From Blastococcus sp. TML/M2B (GTDB taxonomy: Bacteria > Actinomycetota > Actinomycetes > Mycobacteriales > Geodermatophilaceae): 64,000 bases of DNA. The translations under genes were made by a program, and so were the position numbers. Of the stretch, positions 44,288 to 53,555 are shown one piece after another. Positions within the stretch are counted from its first letter, which is position 1. Each line of letters opens with the position of its first letter. A model generated the notes under the pieces. It worked only from the letters and a program-made list of their open reading frames with translations. It was not told where the DNA came from and did not search any database. The DNA is taken from assembly GCF_016612865.1 (NCBI RefSeq), contig NZ_JAENZZ010000002.1:1054001-1118000 (forward strand), given 5' to 3'.

Positions 44288-45232
44288 TCAACCGTTCTGG
44301 GCGCCCTGGGTGCCGGTCTCGGTGCTGCCGGTGGCGGGCACGCCCTCGACGGGCGCGACCTCCTCGGCGGTGACCGTCGGGGCCTCGGCCGGGGTCTCCG
44401 GCAGCGGGGTGGCGGCGGCGTCGGCGGCCGGGGCGGCCGCGGCGTCCCCACCGGTCAGCAGCTCGCGCTCCCAGTCGGCCAGCGGCTGGTCGCCACCGAT
44501 GACCTGCTCGGCGCCGTCCTCGCGGCCGGCGTTGGCCTGCGCGGCCGAGCGGGCCATGAGGCCCTCGGCGACGGCGTCGGCGATCACGCGGGTGAGGACG
44601 GCGATGCTGCGGATCGCGTCGTCGTTGCCCGGGATCTTGTAGTCGACCTCGTCGGGGTCGCAGTTGGTGTCGAGGATCGCGACCACCGGGATCTTCAGCT
44701 TGCGGGCCTCGCCGACGGCGATGTGCTCCTTCTTGGTGTCCACGATCCAGATGGCGCTGGGCACCTTCTTCATGTCGCGGATACCGCCCAGGGAGCGGTC
44801 GAGCTTTGCCTTCTCGCGGCTGAGGACCAGCTGCTCCTTCTTGGACAGGCTGACCAGCACGCCGGTCTGCTCCATGTCCTCGATCTCCTTGAGGCGCTCG
44901 AGGCGCTTGAAGACCGTCTGGAAGTTGGTCAGCATGCCGCCGAGCCAGCGCTGGTTGACGTAGGGCATGCCCACGCGCGTGGCCTGCTCGGCGACGACCT
45001 CCTGCGCCTGGCGCTTCGTGCCGACGAACAGGATCGAACCGCCGTGCGCGACCGTCTGCTTGACGAACTCGTAGGCGTTGTCGATGTACCCGAGCGTCTG
45101 CTGCAGGTCGATGATGTAGATGCCGTTGCGCTCGGTGAAGATGAAGCGCTTCATCTTGGGGTTCCAGCGACGGGTCTGGTGCCCGAAGTGGACGCCGCTG
45201 TCGAGCAGCTGCTTCATGCCGACGACTGCCAT
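44288..45232 (-). CDS. rpsB: 30S ribosomal protein S2
   Basis: S2 (314 aa from ATG 45230-45232) has the family signatures [19 protein letters not shown] (residues 14-32), [13 protein letters not shown] and [13 protein letters not shown]. The last about 65 residues are an acidic, Ala/Pro-rich extension beyond the core, typical in high-GC actinobacteria. It is followed by tsf. A long leader of about 300 bases, opposite the M23 gene, precedes it. Confidence 0.98.
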   Translation of the reverse strand: MAVVGMKQLLDSGVHFGHQTRRWNPKMKRFIFTERNGIYIIDLQQTLGYIDNAYEFVKQTVAHGGSILFVGTKRQAQEVVAEQATRVGMPYVNQRWLGGMLTNFQTVFKRLERLKEIEDMEQTGVLVSLSKKEQLVLSREKAKLDRSLGGIRDMKKVPSAIWIVDTKKEHIAVGEARKLKIPVVAILDTNCDPDEVDYKIPGNDDAIRSIAVLTRVIADAVAEGLMARSAAQANAGREDGAEQVIGGDQPLADWERELLTGGDAAAAPAADAAATPLPETPAEAPTVTAEEVAPVEGVPATGSTETGTQGAQNG

Positions 45233-45534
45233 TGCAGCCTCTCTTCTTCCGCGCGCGACCCCACGGGGCCGCACGCATGATCCGGTTGTCGCGGGCACCG
45301 GGTGGCGCCCGCCCTGGCGTCCTGCGGCACCACTCCCCCCGCCCGTGCGGGCGAGGACCGAGGTGGTGGCTGCCCCGCCGATCGGCGGGAAGAGGACACG
45401 CGAAGTCGACCCGCGGACGGGTCGCACCGGACAGCATACGCGACCTCACGGGGGCTCCTCCCCCGCCGCCAGGTCCGTCCACAGCCTCCGGTGGGCGGCT
45501 CTCCTGCGGCCGGTCCGCGGGCAGGCTCGGCGGC
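45233..45534. promoter_or_regulatory. Divergent region between rpsB and M23 peptidase, with a 16-bp palindrome
   Basis: The gap of about 300 bases has no gene. A perfect 16-base palindrome CCCGCCGATCGGCGGG lies at 45374-45389; a smaller hairpin CGCCCG-TG-CGGGCG lies at about 45349-45362. S2 represses its own operon in some bacteria through leader structures, and these may be candidates; alternatively the palindrome may be a repressor site. No clear -10 or -35 boxes were assigned. Confidence 0.45.
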
Positions 45535-46056
45535 ATGCGTCCCGTCCCCGCTGCCGCGCTCGCCGCGCTGGTCGCGGCGCTGGTCGTGGCAGCGGCGACA
45601 CCGGTGTCGGTGGCGGCCCCGCCTCCCGCTCCGACGGCCGCCGCCTGGGGCGTGCCGCTCGACGGCGGACCGGTGGTGACCCGGCCCTTCGACCGGCTCG
45701 CGAACCCGTACGGGCCCGGCCATCGGGGCGTGGACCTCGCCGGTGCCCCCGCGGCGCCGGTCCTGGCCGCGGGCGAGGGCGTCGTGGTGTTCGCCGGCAT
45801 GGTGGCCGGGCGGCCGGTGGTCAGCATCGACCACGCCGGTGGCCTGCGGACGACGTACGAGCCGGTCACCGGGTCCGTGGCCGCGGGCCAGCGAGTGGCG
45901 CGGGGCTCCCCCGTGGGCGCGCTCGTCCCGGGCCACGCGGGCTGCCCGGTGGAGGCGTGCCTGCACTGGGGGCTGCGCCGCGGGGAGGTCTACCTGGACC
46001 CGCTGTCCCTGCTCGCGCCGCCGCGGGTCCGGCTGCTGCCGCTGCGCGGGGGCTGA
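45535..46056 (+). CDS. Secreted M23 family metallopeptidase
   Basis: A 173-aa protein with a signal peptide (about 1-27, ending VSVAAP). The peptidase domain has zinc-site motif HRGVDLAG (His63, Asp67), a central VVVFAGMVAGRPVVSIDH and the C-terminal LHWGLRRGEVYLDP (His144). M23 enzymes cut cross-links in peptidoglycan. It has the minimal domain only. An M23 gene lies beside rpsB in mycobacteria too. Convergent with whiG. Confidence 0.9.
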   Translation: MRPVPAAALAALVAALVVAAATPVSVAAPPPAPTAAAWGVPLDGGPVVTRPFDRLANPYGPGHRGVDLAGAPAAPVLAAGEGVVVFAGMVAGRPVVSIDHAGGLRTTYEPVTGSVAAGQRVARGSPVGALVPGHAGCPVEACLHWGLRRGEVYLDPLSLLAPPRVRLLPLRGG

Positions 46057-46068
46057 TCCGGCGAGCCG

Positions 46069-46869
46069 TCAGGCGATGTCGGCGAGCTTGGTGCGCAGGT
46101 GCAGGACCGCCTTGGTGTGCAGCTGGCAGATCCGGCTCTCGGTCACCCCGAGGACGCGGCCGATGTCGGCGAGCGTGAGGCCCTCGAAGTAGTAGAGGGA
46201 GACGACGACCTTCTCCCGCTCGGGGAGCTGCTCGACGGCGCGGGCGAGCAGCTGGCGGGCCTCGCCGTGCTCGGCCATCGCCTGCGGGTCCAGCGCGCTG
46301 GTGTCCTGGAGGGTGTCGCCGAGCCGCGGGGCACCGCCGTCGTCGTCGGTGAGCAGCTCGTCGAGGGCGACGACGTTGACCAGGGACAGCTGGCCGAGGA
46401 ACTTGCGGATGTCCTCGACGTCCATGTCCATGGCGTCGGCGACCTCGTCGTCGGTCGGCGTCCGGTGCAGGCGGGCCTCGAGCTCGGCGACGGTGCGCTC
46501 GAACTGGCGGGCCTTCATGCGCACCGACCGCGGGATCCAGTCGGTGTTGCGCAGCTCGTCGATGATCGCGCCGCGGATGCGGGCCATCGCGTAGCTCTCG
46601 AACTTGACCTCGCGGGTGGGCTCGTAGCGGGTGATGGCGTCGATGAGCCCGAAGGTGCCGTAGGAGACCAGGTCGGCCTGCTCGACGTGGCTCGGGAGGC
46701 CGCTGCCCACCCGGCCGGCGACGTACTTGACCAGCGGCGCGTAGTGCAGGATCAGCCGGTCGCGCAGGCCCGGGTCGCGGTCGGCGACGTAGGCGGCCCA
46801 CAGCTGCGCGACGAACGCGTCGGTGTCCTCGGCCGCCTCGTCGATCCGGTGGATCGTTGCCTCAGGCAC
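46069..46869 (-). CDS. whiG: RNA polymerase sigma factor of the WhiG/FliA (sigma-28) type
   Basis: A 266-aa sigma factor with regions 2 ([52 protein letters not shown]), 3 ([19 protein letters not shown]) and 4 ([39 protein letters not shown]). The alternation matches WhiG of Streptomyces, which starts sporulation, and FliA of motile bacteria. No flagellar gene is present in the window, so a developmental or motility role cannot be separated. The gene is located between M23 and xerC. A FlgM-type anti-sigma factor is not seen nearby. Confidence 0.92.
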   Translation of the reverse strand: MPEATIHRIDEAAEDTDAFVAQLWAAYVADRDPGLRDRLILHYAPLVKYVAGRVGSGLPSHVEQADLVSYGTFGLIDAITRYEPTREVKFESYAMARIRGAIIDELRNTDWIPRSVRMKARQFERTVAELEARLHRTPTDDEVADAMDMDVEDIRKFLGQLSLVNVVALDELLTDDDGGAPRLGDTLQDTSALDPQAMAEHGEARQLLARAVEQLPEREKVVVSLYYFEGLTLADIGRVLGVTESRICQLHTKAVLHLRTKLADIA

Positions 46870-46958
46870 GGTGGCCCTCCTCGCTCGCGCTGCGGGCTCG
46901 CGCCCCGTTGTCCCGGCCGGTGGTGGCTGCTGTGCGTCGCATCCGTCGTCCCCGCCGC

Positions 46959-47894
46959 TCAGGCCCGTGGATGGGCCTGGGCGTGGACCGCACGGAGCCG
47001 TTCGACGGTCACGTGCGTGTAGATCTGCGTTGTAGCGAGGCTAGCGTGGCCGAGCAGCTCCTGGACGGACCGCAGGTCCGCGCCGCCCTCGAGGACGTGC
47101 GTCGCCGCGGAGTGCCGCAGACCGTGCGGGCCGATGTCGGGTGCCCCCGGGGCCGCCGCGACGGCGGCGTGCACCGTGCGCCGGGCCTCGCGGGGGTCCA
47201 GCCGCCGGCCGCGCGCGCCGAGCAGCAGCGCGGGCCCCGAGTCGGTGACGGCCAGAGCGGGGCGGCCCCGCGTCAGCCAGGCGTCGAGGGCCTTCTCGGC
47301 GGGCAGCCCGTAGGGGACGGTGCGCTCCTTGCGGCCCTTGCCGAGCACGCGCAGCACCCGGCGACCCCGGTCCACGTCGTCGACGTCGAGGCCGACGAGC
47401 TCGCTGACCCGGATGCCGCTGGCGTAGAGCAGCTCCAGGACCAGCGCGTCGCGCAGACCGACCGGGTCCTCGGCGTCCGCGGCCGACTCGACGACGGCCC
47501 GCGCCTGGTCGGGTGCGAGCACGTCGGGCAGGGTGCGGTGGGCGCGGGGGCTGACCAGCCGGAGGCCGGCGTCCTCGGCGGCGTGCCCGGCGCGGTGCAG
47601 CCAGCGGGTGAAGGACCGGGCCGCGGCGGCGTGCCGGGCGGTCGTGGCGCGGCTGTGGCCGCGCGTCCGGCCCTGCGCGAGCCAGCTGCGGAGCACGGCG
47701 AGGTCGAGGTGCTCGGGGCGCTCGCCGCCGCGGCGGGTGAGGTGGTCCAGCAGCCCGGTGACGTCGGTGACGTACGCGCGGACGGTGTGCTCCGAGAGGT
47801 CGCGCTGGCCGCGCAGGTGTTCCTCGTACCCGGCGAGCACCTCGGCGAGGGCAGGCGGCAGGGCGGCGCGCGCGTCCGTCGTCCCGGTTGCCAC
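46959..47894 (-). CDS. xerC: Tyrosine recombinase XerC
   Basis: A 311-aa integrase. The SAM-like N-terminal domain occupies about 15-105. The catalytic domain has Arg162 (SGIRVSEL), His257 and Arg260 ([10 protein letters not shown]), His283 (LGHASLATT) and nucleophile Tyr292 (IYTHV). XerC resolves chromosome dimers at dif with XerD. It is next to dprA, as in mycobacteria, and is core rather than mobile. The start is ATG at 47892-47894. Confidence 0.95.
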   Translation of the reverse strand: MATGTTDARAALPPALAEVLAGYEEHLRGQRDLSEHTVRAYVTDVTGLLDHLTRRGGERPEHLDLAVLRSWLAQGRTRGHSRATTARHAAAARSFTRWLHRAGHAAEDAGLRLVSPRAHRTLPDVLAPDQARAVVESAADAEDPVGLRDALVLELLYASGIRVSELVGLDVDDVDRGRRVLRVLGKGRKERTVPYGLPAEKALDAWLTRGRPALAVTDSGPALLLGARGRRLDPREARRTVHAAVAAAPGAPDIGPHGLRHSAATHVLEGGADLRSVQELLGHASLATTQIYTHVTVERLRAVHAQAHPRA

Positions 47895-47925
47895 CCCGGA
47901 ACCGTCCGTCGGCGCGCCGGGCCGG

Positions 47926-49194
47926 TCAAGGCGCCGCGCCGGATCCGGTCGCGGGCCGCGCCCCGGGCTGCGGGGCCAGCCGCCAGCCGGTGCCGGTCCA
48001 CTGCACGAGGTCGGCCAGTTCGAGGGCGGGCAGGACGCGCAGCACCTCCAGGACGTCGCAGCCGGCCACCGCGGCCAGGCGGTCGGGGCTCACGCCGGTG
48101 CGGACGGGGCAGGCGTCGAGCACGCGGGCGGCGAGATCGGAGAGCCCGTCGCGCGGGGTGGTGTGCCGGGGTGCGGGGTCGGCCAGGTCGTCCCCGATCC
48201 GCCCGACCTCCTCGAGCACGTGCGCCGCGGAGGTCACCAGCCGGGCGCCCAGCTCCGCCTCGCGGAGCAGCTCGTGGCACCCGACGCTCAGCGCGCTCGT
48301 CACGGGGCCGGGCACGACCAGCACCGGGCGGTCGAGCTCCTGCGCGCGGCGGGCGGTGGCCAGCGCACCGGAGCGCGCGGCGGCCTCCACCACGACGGTG
48401 CCGCGGGTGAGGGCCGCGATCAGCCGGTTGCGGACGAGGAACCGGTGCCGCAGCGGCGCGGACCCCGGCGGCCACTCGCTGAGGAGCAGCCCGGTCGCGG
48501 CGATCCGGTCGAACAGCGCGCCGTGGGCGGCCGGGTAGGGCCGGTCGACCCCGCAGGAGAGCACCGCGACCGTCGGCGCCTGGGCGGCCAGAGCCCCGCG
48601 GTGCGCGGCGCCGTCGATGCCGAACGCCCCGCCGGAGACCACGGCCCAACCCCGCTCCCCCAGCTGGTGCCCGAGCTCGGCGGCGACGTGCTCGCCGTAG
48701 GCGGTCGCCGCGCGGGCGCCGACGACGGCCACCGACCGGTCGGCGAGCTCGTCGAGCCGGCCGGGTCCGCGCAGCCACAGGGCGAGCGGGGGCACGAGCG
48801 CCTGGGTGCGCTTCGACTGGTGCTGCCGCTCGGCGGGTTCGGCGGCGACCGCGCGGGTCAGCGCGGACAGGGGCAGGTGCGGCCACTCGTCGTCCTCGGG
48901 GACGAGCAGCCGCGCCCCGCAGCGCTCGGCCCGCTGCAGGTCCGCCAGCGTCGCGTCCTGGTCGGCCCGCGCCCCGATCAGCGAGCGCACCGTCGTCGGC
49001 GCCCGGCCGTCGCGCAACCGCCGCACGGCCTCCACTGGCCCGTGGTCGTCGACGTAGCGCCAGAGGTCGATCGTGCCCGGCTCGACGGCGCGGCTGAGCC
49101 AGGCCCGCGCCCGCCGCAGCCCCGGGTGCACCGGACCGCTGCCGTGGCCGGCGACCCCGGCGGCGTCCTCGAGGTCCTCGTCCAGGGTCGTCAT
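47926..49194 (-). CDS. dprA: DNA-processing protein DprA
   Basis: DprA (422 aa) loads RecA onto incoming single-stranded DNA. The Rossmann-like core has [14 protein letters not shown] and [17 protein letters not shown], then a domain with [18 protein letters not shown] winged-helix-like C-terminus (about 350-410) follows. The ATG start at 49192-49194 overlaps the comM stop (ATGA). The xerC-dprA-comM-yraN block is conserved in actinobacteria; competence in this organism is not proven by these genes. Confidence 0.95.
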   Translation of the reverse strand: MTTLDEDLEDAAGVAGHGSGPVHPGLRRARAWLSRAVEPGTIDLWRYVDDHGPVEAVRRLRDGRAPTTVRSLIGARADQDATLADLQRAERCGARLLVPEDDEWPHLPLSALTRAVAAEPAERQHQSKRTQALVPPLALWLRGPGRLDELADRSVAVVGARAATAYGEHVAAELGHQLGERGWAVVSGGAFGIDGAAHRGALAAQAPTVAVLSCGVDRPYPAAHGALFDRIAATGLLLSEWPPGSAPLRHRFLVRNRLIAALTRGTVVVEAAARSGALATARRAQELDRPVLVVPGPVTSALSVGCHELLREAELGARLVTSAAHVLEEVGRIGDDLADPAPRHTTPRDGLSDLAARVLDACPVRTGVSPDRLAAVAGCDVLEVLRVLPALELADLVQWTGTGWRLAPQPGARPATGSGAAP

Positions 49195-50711
49195 GCCGCT
49201 ACCCGCTGCAGGCGCATGCCGAGGGCCTCGGCCACCTCGTCGGCGCCGGGCACGGTGCGCCCGGCCAGGTCGCTCAGCGTCCAGGCGACCCGCTGGACGC
49301 GGTCGAAGCCGCGCACGGAGAGGGCGCCCCGTTCCAGGGCCCGCTCGGCCAGGGCCAGCGAGGACCGCGGCGGGGCGAAGCGCTCGCGCAGCAGCCGGCC
49401 GGGCACCTGGCTGTTCAGCAGGAGCCCCGTCCCGGCCAACCGCTCCGCGGCCACCGCGCGGGCCTGTTGCACACGCCGGGCCACGACTGCCGTGGACTCC
49501 GGCTCCCCCAGCCCGTCCAGCCAGGCGGCCCGGGTGACCGGCGGGAGCTCCACCCGGAGGTCGATGCGGTCCAGCAGCGGCCCCGACAGCCGGGACCGGT
49601 AGCGGCGCCGCTCGAGCGCGCTGCACGTGCAGGCGGCGTCGCCCGCGGCGCTCGCGCAGGGGCAGGGGTTGGCCGCCAGCACCAGTTGCGCGCGGCACGG
49701 GAAGGTGGCCGAGCCGGCCGCCCGGTGGATCGTCACCTGACCGCGCTCCAGCGGCTGGCGCAGGGTGTCGAGCACCGCCCGGGGGAACTCGGGCGCCTCG
49801 TCGAGGAAGAGCACCCCGCGATGGGCCCGGCACAGCGCGCCCGGGCGGATCTGGCCCGAGCCGCCGCCGATCAGCGCGGCCATCGTGGCCGAGTGGTGCG
49901 GCGCCTCCAGCGGCGGGCGGGTGAGCAGCGGCGCGTCCGGCGACAGCGTCCCGGCGATCGAGTGGATGGCGGTGACCTCCAGCGCCGCCTCCTCGTCCAG
50001 CGGCGGCAGCAGGCCGGGCATGCGCTCGGCGAGCATCGTCTTGCCGGCACCCGGGGGCCCGGCCAGGAACAGGTGGTGCCCGCCGGCGGCCGCGACCTCC
50101 ACCGCCCGGCGGCCCACGGCCTGGCCGACCACGTCCCCCAGGTCGGCGGTCGGCGCGGGCCCGGGAGTCTCGCCGCGGACGTGCGCCGGGATCACCCGGC
50201 GCCCCGAGAGGTGCTCGACGAGCTGCTCCAGCGAGCTCACCGGCAGCACGTCGACGCCCGCGACCAGCGCGGCCTCGTCGGCGTTGCCGGCCGGCACGAC
50301 GACCTGTGCGTGGCCGGCGTGCGCGGCGGCCAGCACCGCCGGGAGCACCCCGCGGATCGGCCGCACCGCGCCGTCGAGCCCGAGCTCCCCCAGCAGCACC
50401 AGCCGATCGATGGACCCCTCGGGCACCGTCCCGGCCGCGGCGAGGACCGCCGCGGCCAGCGCCAGGTCGAAGCCGCTCCCCTGCTTGGGCATCGACGCCG
50501 GCGACAGCCCGATCGTGATGCGCCGGTTCGGGAAGTCGCCGCCGCTGTTCGCCACCGCCGCACGCACCCGGTCCACCGACTGCCGCACCACGGTGTCGGG
50601 CAGCCCCACCAGGGTCACCCCGGGCAGCCCCTGCCCGATGTCCAGCTCCACCTCGACCAGGGCGCCACGGACCCCGACCAGCCCGACCGACCAGGTGCGC
50701 GCCAGCGTCAC
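49191..50711 (-). CDS. comM: ComM/YifB-family AAA+ ATPase (Mg-chelatase-like)
   Basis: A 506-aa protein from GTG 50709-50711. The N-terminal Lon-protease-like domain (about 1-170: SVGLVGVRGALVEVELDIG in parts) is followed by an AAA+ domain with Walker A GPPGAGKT and Walker B VLFLDEAPEF, a zinc-like insertion (NPCPC, then CTCSALE), and the C-terminal Mg-chelatase helix bundle. ComM is a hexameric helicase that helps to branch-migrate during transformation in other bacteria. The start overlaps the yraN stop (GTGA). Confidence 0.95.
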   Translation of the reverse strand: MTLARTWSVGLVGVRGALVEVELDIGQGLPGVTLVGLPDTVVRQSVDRVRAAVANSGGDFPNRRITIGLSPASMPKQGSGFDLALAAAVLAAAGTVPEGSIDRLVLLGELGLDGAVRPIRGVLPAVLAAAHAGHAQVVVPAGNADEAALVAGVDVLPVSSLEQLVEHLSGRRVIPAHVRGETPGPAPTADLGDVVGQAVGRRAVEVAAAGGHHLFLAGPPGAGKTMLAERMPGLLPPLDEEAALEVTAIHSIAGTLSPDAPLLTRPPLEAPHHSATMAALIGGGSGQIRPGALCRAHRGVLFLDEAPEFPRAVLDTLRQPLERGQVTIHRAAGSATFPCRAQLVLAANPCPCASAAGDAACTCSALERRRYRSRLSGPLLDRIDLRVELPPVTRAAWLDGLGEPESTAVVARRVQQARAVAAERLAGTGLLLNSQVPGRLLRERFAPPRSSLALAERALERGALSVRGFDRVQRVAWTLSDLAGRTVPGADEVAEALGMRLQRVAA

Positions 50712-51064
50712 GAGAACGCCGCCGGGAGGTGCGTGACCTGCGCCGGCCGGCCGGGCCGGACGAGCACGCCCACGACGTCGAACCGGATCTCCGGCGCGTG
50801 CTCGTCGTGGGCCGCCAGCCACCGCTGGGCCAGGACCCGGAGCCGCCGCTGCTTGGCGGGCGTCACCGCCTCGGCGGGGTGGCCGTAGCCGATGCCGCGG
50901 CGGGTCTTCACCTCGCAGAAGACGAGCGCACGCGCGTCGCGGGCGACGATGTCCAGCTCGCCCTCGCGGCACCGCCAGTTGCGGTCGAGGACGCGCAGGC
51001 CGGCGTCGGTCAGGAAGGCGGCGGCGATCCGCTCACCGTGGTCGCCGAGGCGTGGAGGAGGCAC
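50708..51064 (-). CDS. YraN/UPF0102 family protein (endonuclease-like fold)
   Basis: A 118-aa protein with the family motifs LGDHGERIAAAFL, GELDIVARD and FCEVKTRRGIGYGHPAEAV; the Glu-x-Asp and Glu-x-Lys elements belong to a restriction-endonuclease-like fold. The activity is not known. Its ATG start is at 51062-51064, and its stop overlaps the comM start. A tiny gene on the plus strand begins 110 bases upstream. Confidence 0.9.
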   Translation of the reverse strand: MPPPRLGDHGERIAAAFLTDAGLRVLDRNWRCREGELDIVARDARALVFCEVKTRRGIGYGHPAEAVTPAKQRRLRVLAQRWLAAHDEHAPEIRFDVVGVLVRPGRPAQVTHLPAAFS

Positions 51065-51174
51065 CGCTCCACCCTCACCGGCCCGCCGCCGGGATCCCAG
51101 GTCTGCGGCGGAGCTGTGGACGGTGGCCGCGCCTGTGGACGGGGCCCCGCCGTCGGCGTGGCTACCGTCGGGGC

Positions 51175-51405
51175 ATGTACGTCGAGACGGTCGTCCAGAT
51201 CAACGAGCGGGACACCTACCAGGCCAGCGTGCGGCTGCGGTCCTCCGCGGCGAGCAGCCGGCCGCCGGTCGACGCCTTCGTCCGCTTCAGCCCCGCCGGG
51301 TGGCTCACCATGAAGCCGCTCGTCGGTGGCCGCGTCCTGGTCGTCTCGACCGCCGAGGTCATCGACGTCACGAACATCGAGCGGGTCCAGACCCTCGACA
51401 CGTAG
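51175..51405 (+). CDS. Small hypothetical protein, possibly beta-rich
   Basis: A 76-aa protein (MYVETVVQINERDTYQASVR start) of unknown function with alternating hydrophobic residues that suggest a beta-sheet (VVQINERDTYQASVRLR; GRVLVVSTAEVIDVTNI). It is the only plus-strand gene in this stretch. The stop is three bases before the convergent DUF2469 stop. It is not homologous to any family that I recognise. Confidence 0.6.
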   Translation: MYVETVVQINERDTYQASVRLRSSAASSRPPVDAFVRFSPAGWLTMKPLVGGRVLVVSTAEVIDVTNIERVQTLDT

Positions 51406-51408
51406 CCC

Positions 51409-51731
51409 TCAGGGCAGGCGCGGGTTGTCCGGCAGCTCGAGGTCGGGCTTGTCCAGCTCCTCGACGTTGACGTCCTTGAACGTCAGCACCCGCACGTTGC
51501 GGACGAACCGGGCCACGGCCGGTACATGTCCCACACCCAGGCGTCGGAGAGCTTCAGCTCGAAGTAGACCTCGCCGCCGGCCTCGCGGACCTGGAGGTCG
51601 ACGGAGTTGGCCAGGTAGAACCGCCGCTCGGTCTCCACCACGTAGGTGAACTGGCGGACGATGTCCTTGTACTCGCGATAGAGCTGCAGCTCCATCTCGG
51701 TCTCGTACTTCTCGAGATCCTCGGTGCTCAT
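51409..51731 (-). CDS. DUF2469 family protein, with an apparent frame break
   Basis: The ATG start overlaps the rnhB stop. MSTEDLEKYETEMELQLYRE opens the family pattern, then VVETERRFYLANSVDL and DAWVWDMYRP. After DMYRP the frame changes; the other frame continues ARFVRNVRVLTFKDVNVEEL and stops at 51409. The interval has 3n+2 bases, so one base is missing or two are extra near 51510-51518. DUF2469 is a small conserved actinobacterial protein of unknown function, usually about 105 aa, next to rnhB. Confidence 0.78.
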
Positions 51732-52519
51732 CGGTCCTCGGTGCTCGTCGCGGGCTCGCAGGACTCAGGGCGCATGGCCCCATCATCGTGCATGGCGGCA
51801 CCGACGGGCAGCCCGAGGGACCTCCCCGCGTGCAGGTCGCGGGCGCGGGCCACGTTCACGAACCGCATCCGGTGCGCCGGGCAGGGCCCGTGCCGCTCCA
51901 GCGCCGCCGTGTGGACGTCGGTGATGTAGCCCTTGTGGCCGGCGAAGTCGTACTCCGGCCAGCGCTCGTGCAGCTCCAGCATCACGCGGTCCCGGGTGAC
52001 CTTGGCCAGCACCGAGGCCGCCGCGACGCAGGCCGCGACCCGGTCGCCCTTCCACACGGCGAGCCCGGGACGGGACAGCCCGGGGACCGGGAAGCCGTCG
52101 GTGAGCACGTAGTCCGGCTCGGGGTCCAGCGTGCACACAGCCCGGCGCAGCGCCTCGAGGTTGGTGACGTGCATGCCGCGCGCGTCGAGCTCCTCCACCG
52201 GGATCTGCACGACCGACCAGGAGACGGCGCGGTCGAGGATCTCGGCGTAGACCCGCTCCCGGGCGGCGGCGGTGAGCAGCTTGGAATCGGCCAGCCCGGG
52301 CACCCGGCCGCGCTTGCCCGAGGGCAGCACGCAGGCGGCGGCGACCAGCGGCCCCGCGCAGGCGCCCCGGCCGGCCTCGTCGGCCCCGGCGACGGCGGTG
52401 AAGCCGCGCCGCCGCAGCGAGCGCTCCATGTCCCAGAGCGCGTCGGGCCGGTCGTCGACGACGACCCGGCGCCCGCGGGGCACCGGGGCGGCAGCGGAGT
52501 GAACGGGTCGAGCAGCCAT
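51728..52519 (-). CDS. rnhB: Ribonuclease HII
   Basis: RNase HII (263 aa) nicks RNA in RNA-DNA hybrids and removes single ribonucleotides. The catalytic acids are in GADEAGRGACAGPL (about residues 45-58; Asp-Glu), then VTDGF-like VLTDGFPVP and AKVTRDRVM. HKGYITDVHTAAL follows. A C-terminal extension of about 25 residues is not conserved. It is followed by DUF2469 as in mycobacteria. Confidence 0.96.
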   Translation of the reverse strand: MAARPVHSAAAPVPRGRRVVVDDRPDALWDMERSLRRRGFTAVAGADEAGRGACAGPLVAAACVLPSGKRGRVPGLADSKLLTAAARERVYAEILDRAVSWSVVQIPVEELDARGMHVTNLEALRRAVCTLDPEPDYVLTDGFPVPGLSRPGLAVWKGDRVAACVAAASVLAKVTRDRVMLELHERWPEYDFAGHKGYITDVHTAALERHGPCPAHRMRFVNVARARDLHAGRSLGLPVGAAMHDDGAMRPESCEPATSTEDR

Positions 52520-52580
52520 CGCGCACCGACCCTACGACGGCGGTCCGACGGCCCGGGACCGGACACCCGGCGGCCCCGGA

Positions 52581-52622
52581 CGCACGCAGGGCCGGCCCTG
52601 GAGCGGACCGGCCCTGCGTGCG
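52581..52622 (-). terminator. Terminator hairpin after the LuxR-type regulator gene
   Basis: Perfect 15-bp inverted repeat (CGCACGCAGGGCCGG / CCGGCCCTGCGTGCG) with a 12-base loop, 33 bases beyond the regulator stop and 60 bases upstream of rnhB. It is the strongest terminator in this part of the window and has no U-run. Confidence 0.75.
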
Positions 52623-52654
52623 GAGGAACGTGCGGGCGCGAACGCCCCGGGAAC

Positions 52655-53387
52655 TCAGATCTCGGCGGGCACCTCGGCGGGCACCTCGGCGCGGGCGGTG
52701 CCGTGGGCACCGCAGGTGCAGGTGGCAGGGGTGCGCGAGGAGAGCACGAGGGAGACCGCGTGGGCCCGGTCACGGGCACCCAGCTTGCGCAGGATGGCCT
52801 TGACGTGGCTCTTGACGGTGTCCTCGCTGATGAACAGGTTGCGGCCGATCGCCCGGTTGGACTGGCCCTGCAGCAGCTCGTCGAGGACGTCCTGCTCGCG
52901 GCGGGTCAGCGGCACCTCGGGGGTGAACGGCTTGGCGGCCGGCACGGCGGAGGGCTCGACCCGGCGGATCTGCGGGTCGACGACGGTGCGGCCGGCGCGG
53001 GCGGCCAGGATCGCGCCAGCCCAGCAGGGTCGGCGAGGTGTTGAGCAGCAGGTAGCCACCGACACCCGCGGCGAGCGCCTCGTTGACGACGGCCGGGTCC
53101 TCGGAGGTGGCCAGCGCGACGATGGCGACCCGGGGGAAGCGGCGACGGAGGTCGCGGCAGGCGTTCAGCGTGGCGGCGCGGCCCTGGCCCAGCTCGACGA
53201 CGACGGCGTCGGGGCGGGCCGACTCGGCCAGCGTCATGGCGCGGCGCAGCTCGCCGGGCGTCCCGACCGACTGCATGCCGGCGGTCTCGTTGATCATGCT
53301 GACCAGACCACGGCGCAGGACGGGCGCGTCGGCGAGGAGGAGCACGCGGGTGACTCCGCGGGCGGTGCTCGCCATGGGTGCAGACAC
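52655..53387 (-). CDS. LuxR-family (NarL-type) regulator with atypical receiver, with an apparent 1-base frameshift
   Basis: From a GTG (53385-53387, with GGAG six bases before) the N-terminal part is a receiver-like domain: RVLLLADAPVLRRGLVSMI, PDAVVVELGQG and VGGYLLLNTS. The phosphorylated Asp of PDxVxxDL is replaced by Glu, and the Lys of YLLK by Asn. Later the frame changes; the other frame continues AGAILAARAGRTVVDPQIR and a LuxR helix-turn-helix (LTRREQDVLDELLQG, AIGRNLFISEDTVKSHVKAI). Removing one G near 53020-53022 joins both. The C-terminus has a CTCGAH element. An ATG at 53373-53375 is another possible start. Confidence 0.83.
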
Positions 53388-53555
53388 AACTGACTCCGTT
53401 TCACTCCGAATTGCTTGCTCTCTCTCCATCGGAAGGGTGAAACGGTTGCTTGAACACTTTGCTGACAATTTTTCGTCGCTTATCGAGAACGACCATTCCT
53501 GCGGCCCGCGTCACATTGCGCACCATCGGATCGCCATTCCGGGACGACGACCCCG
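53388..53555 (-). promoter_or_regulatory. AT-richer region upstream of the LuxR-type regulator
   Basis: This 168-base gap, between lepB and the regulator, contains the most AT-rich segment of the window outside rRNA (about 53400-53480, for example GCTGACAATTTTTCGTCGC). It probably holds the regulator promoter. I cannot pick definite -35 and -10 boxes: TTGTCA occurs on the minus strand near 53466, but no TANNNT box stands at the right spacing. Confidence 0.45.

Noticed and set aside
46959..47894. XerC-like recombinase as part of a mobile element
   Set aside because: It is in the conserved whiG-xerC-dprA-comM block, with all catalytic residues of XerC and no attachment sites or phage genes nearby.
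53401..53526. A 41-codon frame upstream of the regulator as a gene
   Set aside because: No convincing ribosome site or family match; reported only as an observation.
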